The notes: a model not told the origin generated them from the sequence alone. 64,000 nucleotides of DNA from Corella eumyota (GCA_963082875.1 OY720100.1:10416001-10480000); one strand, 5' to 3'. Shown: positions 35,929-49,558, counted from the stretch's first letter. Made by a program: numbers and translations.

Positions 35929-38900
35929 ATGGATACCGCCGTTGAGCGATCGATGACGTCATTGGTCACGTCACCAGTATCAAAAGAAAACGACAATCGC
36001 TTCGGGTGAGCTTATTTTTTTGTTAGGTATTTTAGATTTTTTTCCTTTTTAGTTTTTTTTACAAACATGTAATTATAAAATTTTAATAAAAGAATGGTGT
36101 TTGTTATCCGTTCTTAATTATTTTATGGTCGCCAAAATGAATGATTTTGAGTTCAACTTTGAGTTGAGTTTTGTCTTATCACGCTATCCCTTTGTTTAAA
36201 CTGGGACATCCTAAATATATCTTTTACTTTAACGAAGTTAGAATTCATGGAAGTTCGATTACCTAAACGGTAAATCATTTTTTATTAATATTTAGGATTA
36301 ATCTTTCCTCCGGACTTTCGGATCTGGAGGATGCACGAAGCGATCATATCGAAGATTTAAAATTGAGCGACGTTATTCAAAATCACAAAGGTTTATATTA
36401 ATACCTAATCGTATACTACCATCACAATAACACGCTTGTACAAAAAATAGTTTTAAGAGTTTAAACAGTATTAATCATCAATTTATACTTAGTAGGCTAT
36501 AAAATCAAGTTAAAAATAATGATATTAATGTTGTTATTTTTAGCATATGTATGTTCTTATTTTTATTTTTTTGTAATTTAAAAACTAATTTTTCATACTT
36601 GATAGATGATTTTATTTATGAACAAACTGCCAGTCTAAGCGACCGAAGTATTTCTTTGTCGCCCTCTAGCAGCGAAAAAAGTGGAAACGCATTTTCAAAT
36701 CATTTTTACCAGCAGACAGAAGTCATAGATTACGAAAATCAAAGCGAGATGCAAAACAAGGGTTACATTGCAGCCTGGGCAATATTATCGAAGATAGCAA
36801 ACGACAGAAAAGAAAACAAAGTTGCGCAAACAGCTGGCATCCATTCCGACGAGAGGTGGGACAATGAAACTGAAAACTGCTGGAATTCATCGCTCTGTCA
36901 GACCGCAACAGAAAAGAATAATACCGATGTCAACGACACTTGCCATTCGCCGGTTAATTGCAATCATGAAATAAACTCAGGTTTAAAAGCTTCTGCTAAC
37001 AAAAAAGCAATGTTTTATGAAAATACACAATTAAAATTGTCATCGCCAAGATTGTCTTTCTGCAAAACGCATAACTCGCCTTCTGATAAATTGCTTTCAA
37101 ATGATGCCACCGATGAGCTGCAACAACCACTCACCGGTGCTGAAATAAAGAAAAGACAAGAATGTAAAGGTAAACTTGATTTTTTTCTGTAAAAATGATT
37201 TTTTAGGTCTTATTTTATAATTGTCAAGTTATTAAAATAATTTTAAGTTATATAATTTATGTCCCTTTTCTTTATATTAGAAACGGCAATGCTACACAGC
37301 GAAACTCAGGAAGAAGGCAATTTATTTTGCCAGATATCCGCAAATAACTACCGGAAAGACAGCAAATGTCCCACCCCTGGTTGTACCGGTGGTGGTCACG
37401 TGACAGGACTTTACACCAATCACCGAAGCTTTAGTGGGTGTCCGTTAAAGGAGCACATGCCTAAAGAAGGTATATTATAAATAATTATTAAAAATAGTGC
37501 AATGACTTAAAATAAAAAAACTCAATTTACAGCCTGTAAATAATTTAAAAATATGTTAATAAATTTTTTCTTACGAATTAAAGGATTTTATATAAAAATT
37601 TTTAAATAAGGTAACCTAAGACAAAAACCTTCAGAAACATCAAGTGTGCAAACTAAAATTATTTGGCTTCCTATAACTAGTAATTTAAATTATATCACAC
37701 ATTTAAATTTTTAATTTGAAATTAAACTTTACTAGCTATTCACGCTATGCATGATGGAGCTGTAAAATGTCCGACACCAGGATGCGTAGGAAAGGGCCAT
37801 GTCAGTGGCAGCCGACAAACTCACCGAAGGTAACTTAATAAACACGTGTTATGATTTAAAATTTTGTTATATGTAAATTTTTAAAGGTTGTGAATATTTT
37901 TAAGCGTTACGTAAGAGTTTTCCTTTTTTTGACAGTCTTTCAGGATGCCCGATTGCGGCTCTAAATAAGCGACATCAACAACATTTAAAGGCAACGGAAA
38001 AGGCGCATTCGCCAGTTCAAAGTAAGTAAAGCACACAGCAGATAATTAAAAAAGTTTATTTTTGTAATTTTATTGAAAAATAATTTTATTTTTTTACAGT
38101 ACCCTACAATCATGCTGTTAAGAGTTCAAATTTTTTAAACAAACTTTCAATATCGGAGGCCATCCAACAAGCAGTGAGTTTAAATGCTATAACTTAAAAA
38201 TAACACTTCGGGATTTTAAAACCATATAATATATCATCGTTTCGTTTAGGCAACCCTACGGCAAGAAGTCAAACAAAGTCTAAATCACGTACCGGTGGAG
38301 TCGACTACAAATCATCAACAACCAATGGCGAACTCATTACAATTGCTACCTCACGAAAATCAAGCTATAATTAATCAAAGTATATTTAATGCAAAAGTCT
38401 TTGCATCGGTTGTTGAAGCTATGAGAATAAAACAACAGGTTGCAGCGCCCCAACAGGTTTGTGTTTTCGTTTCTTATTTGGATTTATTACATTTATTATC
38501 TAAAATAAAAATAAAGATATTATCTAAAATAAAATTGTCGTAAAAAAATTCAATTTTATTTTTTATAGTTTAATCCGAGTCTACTGCAAGATCGTATTAA
38601 CAGGCAACACGTCGCCATTACGCCACCCACCGGTTTAGAAAATAGAATACAACCTAACAAACGGCGACGTTCACTATCAAGCGAAACCGAATCCAACGAA
38701 ACAAACAACGATGATGGCACAAAAAAACGTGCAAAAGTGACCACTTCTCATAGCATTGAAACAATTATGAAAAAATCGCCTGTACTAGCTAATCCGGGCC
38801 CCCCAGAACATGTTTTTAAGAGTCTAAAACGATCAGGCACTGCAGAACAAACCTTTGCTATCAACACAGATAGTTCGCTTTTATTTGAGCCCAAACGCAC

Positions 38901-41658
38901 GAGTTTTTATCCTTATTCAGCCATGTTTAATCCTAGCCCGTTACTGCCTCCACATGTTTTAATGATGCAAAAATTTTCATCGGGTCCACCTAGCGGAGCG
39001 TTTGCTAAATTCAGCACAGATTCGGACGAAAATTGCAAAAATTCCCGCCGGGATTCGGGTTATGATGGCAGCCCAGGCCGACACCAACAAAAACAACCTT
39101 TTTTTGAGTTACCTTCTCTAACCGCGAGGGGTTTGTCAGCAGAGATTTTAGACGTAAAGGACAAATGTGCTTTAAGTTGTCAAGAATCGGCTGAATCTCC
39201 GTTAGATTTAAGTAAATCCTCTACAAAAGTATCAAACAATACTTCTGTATTGGCAAAGGAGGCGTCTGACTTTAAAAATGTATCCGAATTTGAGAAAGTA
39301 AGTATTTAATGTAATTTTAAAATCTTTAACTGCAGTTTTTGTTTTGGCATGTAACATGTTAAAACTTAATAGTAATTCTAAAATATATTTCGTTGTCTGG
39401 TTCACCTTATCCGAAGGTCAAATAAACTGGAGATTTTGTAAAATATTAAGGTATTATCTATGTTTTTATGGTAGAGAAAACAAGATTTAACACGATTACT
39501 TGGAGGACTGCTGCCATTATCTTGTACAGCTAACAAGAAATCGAATTCGTCTTTTGTGGCTGAAAAATCTATAAACCATTTTATAAAACCTAACAACACA
39601 AATTTTCAATATACATTAATGATTGAAAAGGAAAACGACGTAACAAACAAGTAAAAACAGTGTTTTACAATTAAAAAAAAAGGTTTAATTTTAACAAAAC
39701 ATTAATTTCTTAAATTTTGTTTTTAAAATATCCCTTTTTTATTTTAGTGGGTTTAACAAATACAAGTTACCAAAACCATTTGACTTACAAAGAGATAAGT
39801 ACGCTGTTATTCCTCAATCAAAACAGTTGATTGCTGGAAAACTTAGTAAATTTACTAATTCAAAAGAGGTTAAAGTAAACCCTGCTTTGGCAAACCTCCC
39901 GTAAGTATTCTTGATTATATTTTGCACCTTAGATCGTTATTATTGTAGTAAAATTAACGTAATACTATTATTTGAATGTCACGACGGTTTATTTTGTATT
40001 TTACAGTCTTATTTAGGCTTAATGTGTTTGTTCATTAGAATTGGACCAGTTCGTCAAAGAATTCCCGGCAAAAAGAAAGATTTGTTAACTTGTCCTATGC
40101 CAGACTGTGATGGAAGTGGCCATTCCACTGGTAACTATACCTCACATCGAAGCTTGTCTGGATGCCCCCTTGCACCACGTGGTTTGGTGACTGCTTGCGC
40201 CTTGGAAATGAAGTAAGCTAACTTGTATTTTTCTGATCGATTATTTTTTTTATTTTTGTTATGCTAAGCCTTTCGTAACAATACCTTTTTTTATTTTTCA
40301 GATGCCCAACTGAAGGTTGTAACGGTTCAGGTCACGTGACTGGAAATTATACGTCACATCGAAGGTGGATGATAGTAATATTGCATAATTTTTTTTCTGG
40401 ATTAACTTTGTGCTTAAAAATAGTTTAAGTAAATAAGAATATTTTTTTTTGTTTAGTTTATCTGGTTGTCCAATGGCAAAAAGAAATCGAACTAGTAATA
40501 ATGACGCAGTAGGAAGTCAATATTCCAAGTCGTTAGCAGACATTGAAGATCGCAAGCTTAGCTACCCGTTTTTGTTTCCGCTAGAGGGAAGTAGCGAACG
40601 ATCTCAAGTTACTGAAGTCGTTTCTCCAGTTATATCGCCCATTCCAATGTCTTTGTCTGCTTGTAAGTACTAAGTATTTTTTTAAAAAACGTTGGTCAGT
40701 TACACTACAATGTTTAAATTGCTTTTTAAATTAGCTATACAACTTTTTTTTTGTATTAAATGTATTTTAAAGTAAAGTTACTATTTTACAGGCACTTCTC
40801 TGTCACCTTCACCTTTCGTACAACCTTTTCTCAATAAACGTAAAGCGTTCAATGTGATAAGACTACCCTCTAACAACAATTGCTTAGAGACCAGCTCTAG
40901 CAAAAGCTTAATTCAAAAACACCCCCATAAGTTATCTAATGAAAATAACTTTAAAAGAATTTTAGATTACAAACAAACTGAAATAACAACAGTTAACCCA
41001 AGTTACGATGAAACCGAAATGTTTAATAACAAAAAACAAATTAAAATCGAGGTAAGCAGCTTTGTTAAAAACACTGTTAAATTTTTTAAATGTTGTTTAA
41101 AAGTAAGTAAATGCTTTAAAAAAATAAATAATTTACTAACATTTGTAATACGTTTAAGAATGAATCCAAGTTATCTATTTCAAATGAATTTAAACAAATC
41201 GAAAATGTTACAATAAAATTGAATGACTTAAATCAGATGAAAATGAAAAAACAAGAACTTTTAGGTTACTTGGCTGGAATTGCATTGCCACACACTAGGG
41301 TATTTATTTAATATTAAAAACATAAACCATAATTTTTTACATAATATCTTAGTCAAATTTATTTAAAATAAGATTTTAGTGTTAACAACATGTGCCCAAA
41401 TAGAAAGTAAATTATAAATTTTTACTATATTACATATAAGTGTGCCGCAAAAAGTTGTTTATGTTATTTATTCAACTGGAGCTTATGTTTAATTTCTTTG
41501 CTTTACAGGAATTTCCTACTAAAGATAATGCTGACTCTTATTTCAAGCAACTAAAGCAACGCATTTTAAACCAGGAAAATTTAGAAAATCGAGCTCTCTT
41601 GGCTGCAGTACAAGAAGCTGTACCCTCAAGTTTTAATTTTCGTTCTTTGTTTTTCTAA
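35929..41658 (+). CDS. MYT1: MYT1/ST18-family C2HC zinc-finger transcription factor, complete
   Basis: A 1145-aa nuclear DNA-binding factor of the MYT1/MYT1L/ST18 family, which promotes neuronal fate and represses other programmes. Exons: 35929-36005, 36296-36390, 36606-37169, 37281-37469, 37736-37829, 37936-38021, 38100-38173, 38250-38456, 38569-39297, 39475-39650, 39748-39900, 40039-40212, 40302-40364, 40457-40662, 40792-41051, 41159-41299, 41509-41658. All phases close. Four fingers of the form CPxxxCxGxGHxx...HRSxSGCP lie at residues 275-299, 320-344, 833-857 and 874-898, in two pairs about 490 residues apart. Fingers 2 and 4 are each split by an intron after HR. PLDLS (673-677) is a CtBP-binding motif, and KRRR/KKRAK look like nuclear signals. 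The C-terminus is a helical, probably coiled-coil region. Vertebrate members have six or seven fingers. A poly(A) signal may be AATAAA at 42577-42582. The family is certain; the orthologue within it is not. Confidence 0.95.
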
Positions 41659-41721
41659 TGCTTAACGACAATCAGTTCTATATTTCTATTACGCTTTTAC
41701 ATTGAGTTCATCATTTAGGGT

Positions 41722-41791
41722 AAAATTACCAAATCGAACTATTTTTATTTGATTTAAGTAAAATCACCAAATCGAACTATTTTTATTTGAT
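41722..41791. repeat. 32-bp direct duplication in the MYT1-family 3' UTR
   Basis: Two copies of a unit containing ACCAAATCGAACTATTTTT at 41722-41753 and 41760-41791, with one difference and a 6-bp spacer, about 65 bp after the stop codon. If transcribed, this doubles any binding site it contains. Confidence 0.8.
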
Positions 41792-42681
41792 GTATATAAG
41801 ATTTTGTATTGTTTTAAGGGTTTTTTTCAAGGCGCAAAGGCTTCTGATACTTGTTGTTTTTATAAGTATTTGTTGCTATGTGTTTCTGCTGTTTTAGTTT
41901 AATTTCAAGCGGTACAGTATATTTCACTTAAAATTCTAATTTGATATTTTTACTTTGCTAAGGAATATGCTTCACTGCTTTTATTTCACGTAACTGTTTT
42001 ATATAGCCTACACTGTTTATATGAAAATCGTCGACCTGTGTTTACGTAAGTCGTAGAAATAACTTGCCAAGTCAATAGTTAAACTTCTCAAATTGTGTGC
42101 GCATGATATTACCACACTGCTTAAGTTACCACTGTACACTTTTTATGCTTAAAACATTTATTCCTAATATTATTGGAACCACTTAGATACACAACTTGGT
42201 ATTTTTCTATGTCTTGTTTTGTGTTTTTATTTACTGTGATTAGCTATACGTTTAATTGTATATACATTTAAGCCCTATATTTAGTTCAATCACCTGTGTG
42301 TTTTTTATTGTATTTTACTACACTTTTTAATTACTACCACCGTACGTTGACGTTCTTCACCTTTATTTAACATCATTGTTTTTTGTCATAAACGATGTTT
42401 TGTCTGTTGTTAATAAGTTTGCAAACCTAACAAATTTTAATTCCAAATACACAAGAAGAAAAATTTATTGGTACCTTTTACAACAAATTGTGATTTTTGA
42501 CAACGGAAAAATACAGTAAAGCGAAAACAGAGGGAATTTTTTATTAGATTTTTGTAACAGCTACTGTCTCTAAGCAAATAAACTGTAAACCGTCAGTGGG
42601 CAGTATTTATTAATTGGGTTCTTTTTGCAATCTTTCGTTCCGTTAGGCGGCATTAAGGACGTTTTGTGGATGTTAATATTC
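41792..42681. other. Probable 3' UTR and intergenic DNA
   Basis: AT-rich with no coding frame. AATAAA at 42577-42582 would give a 3' UTR of about 0.9 kb for the MYT1-family gene. Nothing else seen. Confidence 0.4.
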
Positions 42682-42696
42682 AATCTTTAGAATAGT

Positions 42697-42892
42697 TGTC
42701 CGGTAGTGTGTCGAACCGGTCATGGCGTCGGACTACGAGCCGAAAGGTTTCGGGTTTAAGCCACACCAACGTCACACTATTCGTCCTTGAGCCCGGCGTT
42801 TACGGATAGCTCAACCACGTCCTAACAGCACACCCCTACCTCTAAAAATTTAAACATATCACCTTAAGGTGATATGGAAATAAAACAAAAAA
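42697..42892 (+). mobile_element. tRNA-derived SINE with perfect target-site duplication
   Basis: About 196 bp. The head looks like a tRNA: an A-box-like region (GTGTGTCGAACCGGTC; the partner copy reads TGGCGAACTGG), a hairpin TCGG/CCGA around the anticodon position, and a B-box-like GGTTTAAGCC. The body follows, then an A-rich 3' end (AATAAAACAAAAAA). It is flanked by a 15-bp exact duplication, AATCTTTAGAATAGT, at 42682-42696 and 42893-42907. This is the signature of LINE-mediated retroposition. The exact parental tRNA is unclear. Confidence 0.9.
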
Positions 42893-43146
42893 AATCTTTA
42901 GAATAGTCGCAATAAAATTGCCCTACCTATAATTTTTCGATGGGTATTTTGATTGTATAGGGCAATTCAAAACAAGTTAAAATGACAAAAAACGGTCCTC
43001 ACAATTTCAATATTCTAATTAGGGCAAAATGGTGATATACATTTTTAATCAAAGGAACTTTGAAAAGAAGCACAGAGTCAACCAATGGAGTAACCCTTTG
43101 ACTCCTAGAACTGGATCGAAACATGATTGCAAGAAAATTATAAAAT

Positions 43147-43195
43147 ACCTTTCGACTCGTAGTCCGACGCCATGACCAGTTCGCCACACTACCGG
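43147..43195 (-). mobile_element. Second copy of the SINE head, inverted
   Basis: The first ~49 bp of the SINE (CCGGTAGTGTGGCGAACTGG through CGACTCG on the other strand) occur in inverse orientation, with about four differences from the copy at 42697. Beyond CGAAAGGT the sequences part, so this copy is truncated or belongs to a subfamily with a different body. Confidence 0.75.
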
Positions 43196-44203
43196 TTTAT
43201 ATGTAAGTCTTACTCATAAAAACTGTTAAATATTCTTTAGCGGGCACCTAGTGGTCAAAAGCTAGAGTGCTTAATAAAATAACAAAACTGTAACCGCCTA
43301 AAGCCGTTTGCCTTTTAAAGTAAGTAGTGCTTAGAGGCACACTACAGTAATAACTCTTTTTGAAAAAAAAAACACTTCGTTTACATGTATTTTAATAACC
43401 CTAAATAACGGCAGACAACGTTCACCCATGTCCAAGAATCAGTACCTAAAGTTTCTAAAAAAAACGAACAACGCATATAAATATACAAAAAAATGGTTAC
43501 AATAACTGCACTGGTATAATAAAAACTTTAATAAAAAAGGTTTAATCATTAAGTAATAATATTTCGAAATACATTTATTTAAATAAATTACAAAAAATTA
43601 ATTATTTTTTATTTATTATCACTAACATTTAACTAATATGATAAATTCAAACAATTGTGTGCTTTTAAGATATTGATTCAAAATTTTAATTCTATTAAAT
43701 TTATTGAACAAATTATAAATTTTTAAAGCATAATTATATTTGATTAACGTATAATATAAAACAAATATTATACAGAAAAATATGTTGTAAGGAATTTGCA
43801 TTTAAAAATAGTTTTACCATAATTTATTGTTTATTTTAAGCAATATGAATTTGTTATCATATTAACACAAATATTTAATATAAATATGAATTTTAATTAA
43901 AAACTAACTATTGATTACTGTTTTAAAAAAATAAAGCTAAAATATTGTTACAATGTCAACTTTGGTAACAAAATTTTGTTTCGAAAACAGTTTTTAAAAA
44001 AATTTTTTTTGAATAATGTATATATAATTAAAAAAAAGTACATTTTAAAAACTATAAATTCTAATTCTTAAACAGTTTTAAATGAAGTATTTTTACTTAA
44101 TAAGAAAGAATGTTTCGAAATACATATAAAATTTTAAATCGTTGTCATAATTACTGTAATGCTTAATTTACTGTTGTATTAGTTTACAATAAATAATCGA
44201 TTT

Positions 44204-44373
44204 TGATAAACTAAATGCTGTTTTCAGTAAACCAAATTGTGATTAAGTAAACCACATTTTTGTGAACGTAAACCAAATTATGATTTTAATAAACCTAGTT
44301 ATTTTCGCATAACCAATATATAGTTAAATAAATCCAATTATTTTTTATATAAACCACATTTAGATTGATGAAT
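44204..44373. repeat. Imperfect 20-21-bp tandem repeat with a GTAAACCA core
   Basis: About eight consecutive units such as GTAAACCAAATTGTGATTAA and GTAAACCACATTTTTGTGAAC, spaced 20-21 bp, close to two turns of the helix. The same core recurs outside it in the 15-bp hairpin (45402-45443) and in the duplication near 45575-45655. The period is clear although the units are diverged. Confidence 0.65.
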
Positions 44374-45401
44374 ATATGTCAAAAAATTTTTAAACAATTT
44401 TTTAATAATGGGATAGCCTATGGCATCCATAGTTCCTAGTTTTTGTTGTAATAACAGAAACTACAAGTAGTAGATTTAATTATTTTGCTTTCGATTTTTA
44501 AGCACTTCACACTATACTTTATTATAAAGTATATGATATGTTGTTTTAAATATTTTTAGAATTAGTTTAACATATTTAAAATATTAAATATAACACAAAA
44601 TAGTCGATAAAACAAGTAAATTAAAAAAATATCTTATGAATTAAAATATTTAAAGAATTACACTTTTAAATATGCTTTGCAACCTTTGGACCTGTTATCG
44701 ATAAAATCGCTAAAATGACTACGCAAAAATATACAAGTTTTATAAAACTATTTGTATTATTGTTACGTAATAATGCTAATATAACATGTTCCTGACAAAA
44801 ACATAAAAAACTTTTAATTCCTTTTAAAATCCTTAAAAAAAAAGTTTTTTTTTGTTTAATTCATTATTGAAGTATTTGAAGCCAAATTATACAATATTAA
44901 TTCATTTTATTGTTTAATAACGCTGTCTCTTAAAATTTTTTTTATGTGTGTAACGGTAAAAATAAACTTTTTAATTTTTTATAACGTTTCATTAAAACGT
45001 GTTTGAATTTGTTTTCTTTTAAACAATACCTAACGTCGTTTTTTTTAAAACATAATCGTTTTATTAAAATTTTTTTGATATTAATTTTATTTCTTATGAT
45101 TTACAGTCATCTTTTTAACATGTTAAATTAATTTTCCTTTATTATTTTTAATAAAGTAACTAAAACTGTTTGGATTAAATTTTTGTTTGTTTTTGTTATT
45201 TAAATTATTATTTAGTTAATAAAATTTTAATTTTGCTTAATCGTAAGCATTTTTAAAAATGTCGTAAGTATTTTAAACAATGAATAATAGTTAATACAAA
45301 TAGTTAAAATAACCTCTATCTCCATGTTGCGGAAATGAATATATTTTAAAATATTTTTAAAAAGATTGATATTCTAGGTAGCAAAAAAAATCTTAAAAAT
45401 T

Positions 45402-45443
45402 TGTAAACCAAATTTAAATTAAAAAAACTAAATTTGGTTTACA
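45402..45443. repeat. Perfect 15-bp inverted repeat
   Basis: TGTAAACCAAATTTA and its exact inverse, separated by 12 nt (45402-45416 and 45429-45443). It could form a hairpin or act as a paired binding site; it shares the GTAAACC core of the repeat field to its left. Confidence 0.8.
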
Positions 45444-45574
45444 TCAATTTCAGCATTTTAAAACATGGTTTTGGCAGTTGCCATTGAAAGATTACTTGCT
45501 AATAAACCCGTACAAAAATATATATCTAGAAAGGGGTTATAAAAAATAGCGGTGTATTTATTGCTTGTGTGAGA

Positions 45575-45652
45575 AATGTTTTAAGAAATGTTTAATTGTA
45601 AACCAATTAACCACCAAGGAATGTTTGATTGTAAACCAATTAACCATCATAA
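45575..45652. repeat. Tandem duplication containing TTGTAAACCAATTAACCA
   Basis: Two adjacent ~33-bp units (GAAATGTTTAATTG... and GGAATGTTTGATTG..., each followed by TAAACCAATTAACCA). They belong to the GTAAACCA-bearing field of 44.2-45.7 kb. Confidence 0.7.
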
Positions 45653-45924
45653 ACCTAAAAAATAAACTTAACTTTTGTGCCAATCTGAAGGTATTGATAG
45701 TTTTTAAGTTGTATAGGTTTAAAGGCTGAATCTACCAATTACGTATTTTAATTTTTTTATTGTGACTTCTTTTCATATTTTTGTTCTTAGTTGCCTTTCA
45801 TTTAGTAATATTGTATAATGTTGACTTTAAGGTCATTTATAACTTAAATGAATTATCGTGATTTCATGAATCTTGCAATTTTTTTTAAAAATTGAATAAG
45901 TTAGGAGTGCTTTTGCATGATTAG

Positions 45925-46152
45925 GGTTGCGTTATAACTTTAGGGGTTGTAGGGATTAACAAATACGAATTATCTAATAAAAGTATACCGCTTTCGAAAT
46001 CTGGGTTAAATTATGCTTCAGCTATAAAACTTTACGAAATCTTGCGTAACTTTCGCAAACTTTCTTACGTGTGAACGACTGTGTTCATTTTAAATGGTTG
46101 CAAAATCTTACATTACGTTGCGTTGCGTACGCCGTGTAAACAGGCTTTTAGG
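45925..46152. mobile_element. MITE copy 2 (same family as 3874-4125)
   Basis: It aligns over most of its length with the element in the cNBD gene: TTTACGAAATCTTGCGTAAC, TTTAAATGGTTGCAAAATC and GTTGCGTACGCCGTGTAAAC are shared with few changes. The left terminus is worn away; the right terminus GTGTAAACAGGCTTTTAG is recognisable. Confidence 0.75.
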
Positions 46153-47297
46153 CTTTCTATTAAAAATATATCGAACATGCAAAAATTTTGATTTATAAAT
46201 TGTAATAGAAACGCTTTATTTGTTAGATGATTATAATTTAAACATTTTGTTTGCTAATACATTCTTTTTATGTTTCTATGCTATGTAAATATATTTGGGC
46301 AATTCTTATTGGAAAAGTGAATTTAAAAAAAATAAAAACTTTAAATATTTGTTAAATTAACTTACTTGTTCCTTTGGTTTTGGTATTTAAAGTTTAAATT
46401 TAAAAAAATTTAGGCAAATACTTTTTTAAGAGTGATTTTTTTTTAAACTTAAAATGTACAAATTATTTTGCACTTTTATGCTTATTTTAGGCATTAATTT
46501 TAAGTTAATATAATAGTTACAAAACAGATTACAATAGATTTGTAATGTGTTAGTTTAAGAGGTTTAAACATATGCTTAACATAATTTAAACAACAAATTT
46601 AAAAATCAGAAATTTTTAGGTTTTTAACTTGTAAAAATAATTATGAGTAATTTCGTTACCGAAATTAAACAAAAAGTTTTATAACTTGATATTTAAACCA
46701 ATGCAACTTTTAATATTTTTAATTCTCTAATTTTAGTTATTAAGTTCTTTAAATAAAAACTAAACTTTAATGTTCCTTATAAATTTTATCTACTATAATG
46801 GTATCGGAATTACAACATCAGGGATTTTGTAGAAATGCTTTTTCTGCCTGGTTTAAATGATTTAAAACATTTTAATTATTTTTATTAGTAAAAAAATGGA
46901 ATGGCATTGTAATATAATATCCATTTTTTTAAGTTTTGTGAGAAGGTAGTTATGAAATTTATTAATTGGTTTTATGGGTAGATATATTACTAAATAAAAT
47001 TGAATAAACCTATTTTATTTAGGTCTAACGAATTGTTTCTGTGACATCAATTTTATTACTAATTTAAAATTTAGCCATTTAGAGTTTTAAACATATTAAC
47101 TTTGATTGGGAACTTTGTTTTTGCAGTTATGTTTATAGTTTTTGTTAAAATGGTAGTTAGGTTTTTTGAAATGAGGTTGTTTTGTTCTGTTTAACAGTTT
47201 ATTTAAAAAAATATCTAATAGTTTTTAGTTGTAATTCCGTTACCGAGATTTTGTTTAAAAGTTTTTAGTTAGGTTTGTTTCTTAATAATTTAAACAA
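46153..47297. other. AT-rich intergenic DNA
   Basis: Very AT-rich with no coding frame, no clear repeat and no RNA gene. It ends where the Helitron-like array begins. Confidence 0.5.
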
Positions 47298-48776
47298 TTT
47301 ATTTGATAAATAAAATATGGTTCGAAATCGTTTCATTCTTTTTTATAAATATAATTTATTTAGTAGGTTTATTAATTAAATTATAAATTTAAATATGAAC
47401 TTTTTTATATTTAAACCCAATTTTAACAAGCGAACACGCATTCATTGATATTATAATATAAAAGTAAACTAAATTTAAAAGCAAAATAACGATCTTAATT
47501 TTTAAGTAATCAAACGAGTATTAAAATATAATAATAACAAAACAATTAAAAAAAATTTTTCACATTTTTTACTTATATTTTAACATTTTACTTAAATTTT
47601 CAACCAATATTTTTTACTTTAATGGACAGCGAAAAGGACGATTTTTGACGGCGACCAGAACGCTATTAAATTATTCAAGCGTTAAACTCGCACTGATTCG
47701 TTATTTTATAAAAAAAACAAAAATAATGATTAAACGATATTTAGCTAGAGTTAAATCTTCATTTTAAATAGCAACATACAAAATAATAATACCAACAACA
47801 TATTAAAATTTCAGAAAATTTAATCTTTAAATTTTAATAATAAAATATATTAATTAGTAATTAGTGATAATTAAATGTCCTAAATAGGAGGTTTGCGATT
47901 CGTTGGGATAATAACATACTGAAAATTTAGAATTTTTACTTTTAAAGAACAGAAGTTATCGTCCCTCAAAATTCGGTCAAATAAGAATAAAAACAACTAG
48001 ATTTATTTGATAAATAAAATATGGTTCGAAATTGTTTGATTTTTTTTATAAATATAATTTATTTAGTAGGTTTATTAATTAAATTATAAATTTAAATATG
48101 AACTTTTTTATATTTAAACCTAATTTTAACAAGCGAACACGCACTCATTGATATTGTAATATAAAAGTAAACTAAATTTAAAAGCAAAATACCGATCTTA
48201 ATTTTTTAGTAATCAAACAAGTATTAAAATATAATAATAACAAAACAATTAAAACGAAAATTTTACACATTGTTTACTTATATTTTAACATTTTACTTAA
48301 ATTTTCAACCAATATTTTTTACTTTAATGGACAGCGAAAAGGACGATTTTTGACGGCGACCAGAACGCTATTAAATTATTCAAGCGTTAAACTCAGACTG
48401 ATTCGTTATTTTATAAAAAAACTAAAATAATGATTAAACGATATTTAGCTAGAGTTAAATCTTCATTTTAAATAGCAACATACAAAATAATAATACCAAC
48501 AACATATTAAAATTTCAGCAAATTTAATCTTTAAATTTTAATAATAAAATATATTAATTAGTAATTAGTGACATTTAAATGTCGTTAATAGGAGGTTTGC
48601 GATTCGTTGGGATAATAACAAACATACTAAAAATTTAGAACTTTTAGTTTTAAAGAACAAAAGTTATCGTCTTTCAAAATTTGTCAAATAAGAATAAAAA
48701 CAATAATAATAATAATAATAAATATAATGACAATAACAATATGTTTCGAAATCTAAGATTTCGAACCATAATAAAA

Positions 48777-49558
48777 CTAGTCCAGTCCCGCGACCCTAAA
48801 AATAAGAAAAGATAAAACTTATTAAACAAAGAAAAAATAGAGCATAACCAACGCGATAAAAATTCATTAAACCAACACAAAATTCCAATTTATGTATTAA
48901 ACTTTATAATATAATTATCGAATAAATGTTCTTTACACAATATTATGGAGATTTTATAAAATTTATTATTTGTATCATGATTTTAAATCAATAAAAATGT
49001 AACAACCAAATATTGATTTGATTTTTAAAAAAAAAAAGCAATTAATATTTATTATAAACAACCAAAAATTAATTTTTATACCGTTTTTGAGTAGAAACTT
49101 TTACACACATTTAACTTAGATTTTTATATTTTACTTATACTTTCAACCAATACTTTTTACTTCAACTCAGACAGCGAAAAAGACGATATTTGACGGCGAC
49201 CAGAACGCTATTAAATCATTCAAGCGTTAAACTCACTCTGATCCATTATTTTATAAATAAACCCAAAATAATTAAACGATAATTAGCTAAAGTTAAATAT
49301 TTATTTTAAACAGCAACATACAAAATAATAATAATAATAATAGCAACAACATATTAAAATTTCAGAAAATTTAACATTTAAATTTTAATAATAAAATATA
49401 TTAATTAGTAATTAGTGATAATTAAATGTCGTAAATAGGAGGTTTGCGATTCGTTGGGATAATAACAAACATACTAAAAATTTAGAACTTTTAGATTTAA
49501 AGAACAAAAGTTATCGTCTTTCAAAATTCTGACTAGAAAGAATAAAAACAATAACTAG
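48777..49558 (+). repeat. Divergent subfamily unit A
   Basis: A unit that starts at an aberrant CTAG (CTAGTCCAGTCCCGCGACC), lacks the normal 5' end, and has its own 5' half (for example AACCAACGCGATAAAAATTC). It rejoins the common body at the ACGGCGACCAGAACGC core with many differences. Its close partner lies at 54860-55705. Confidence 0.75.
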
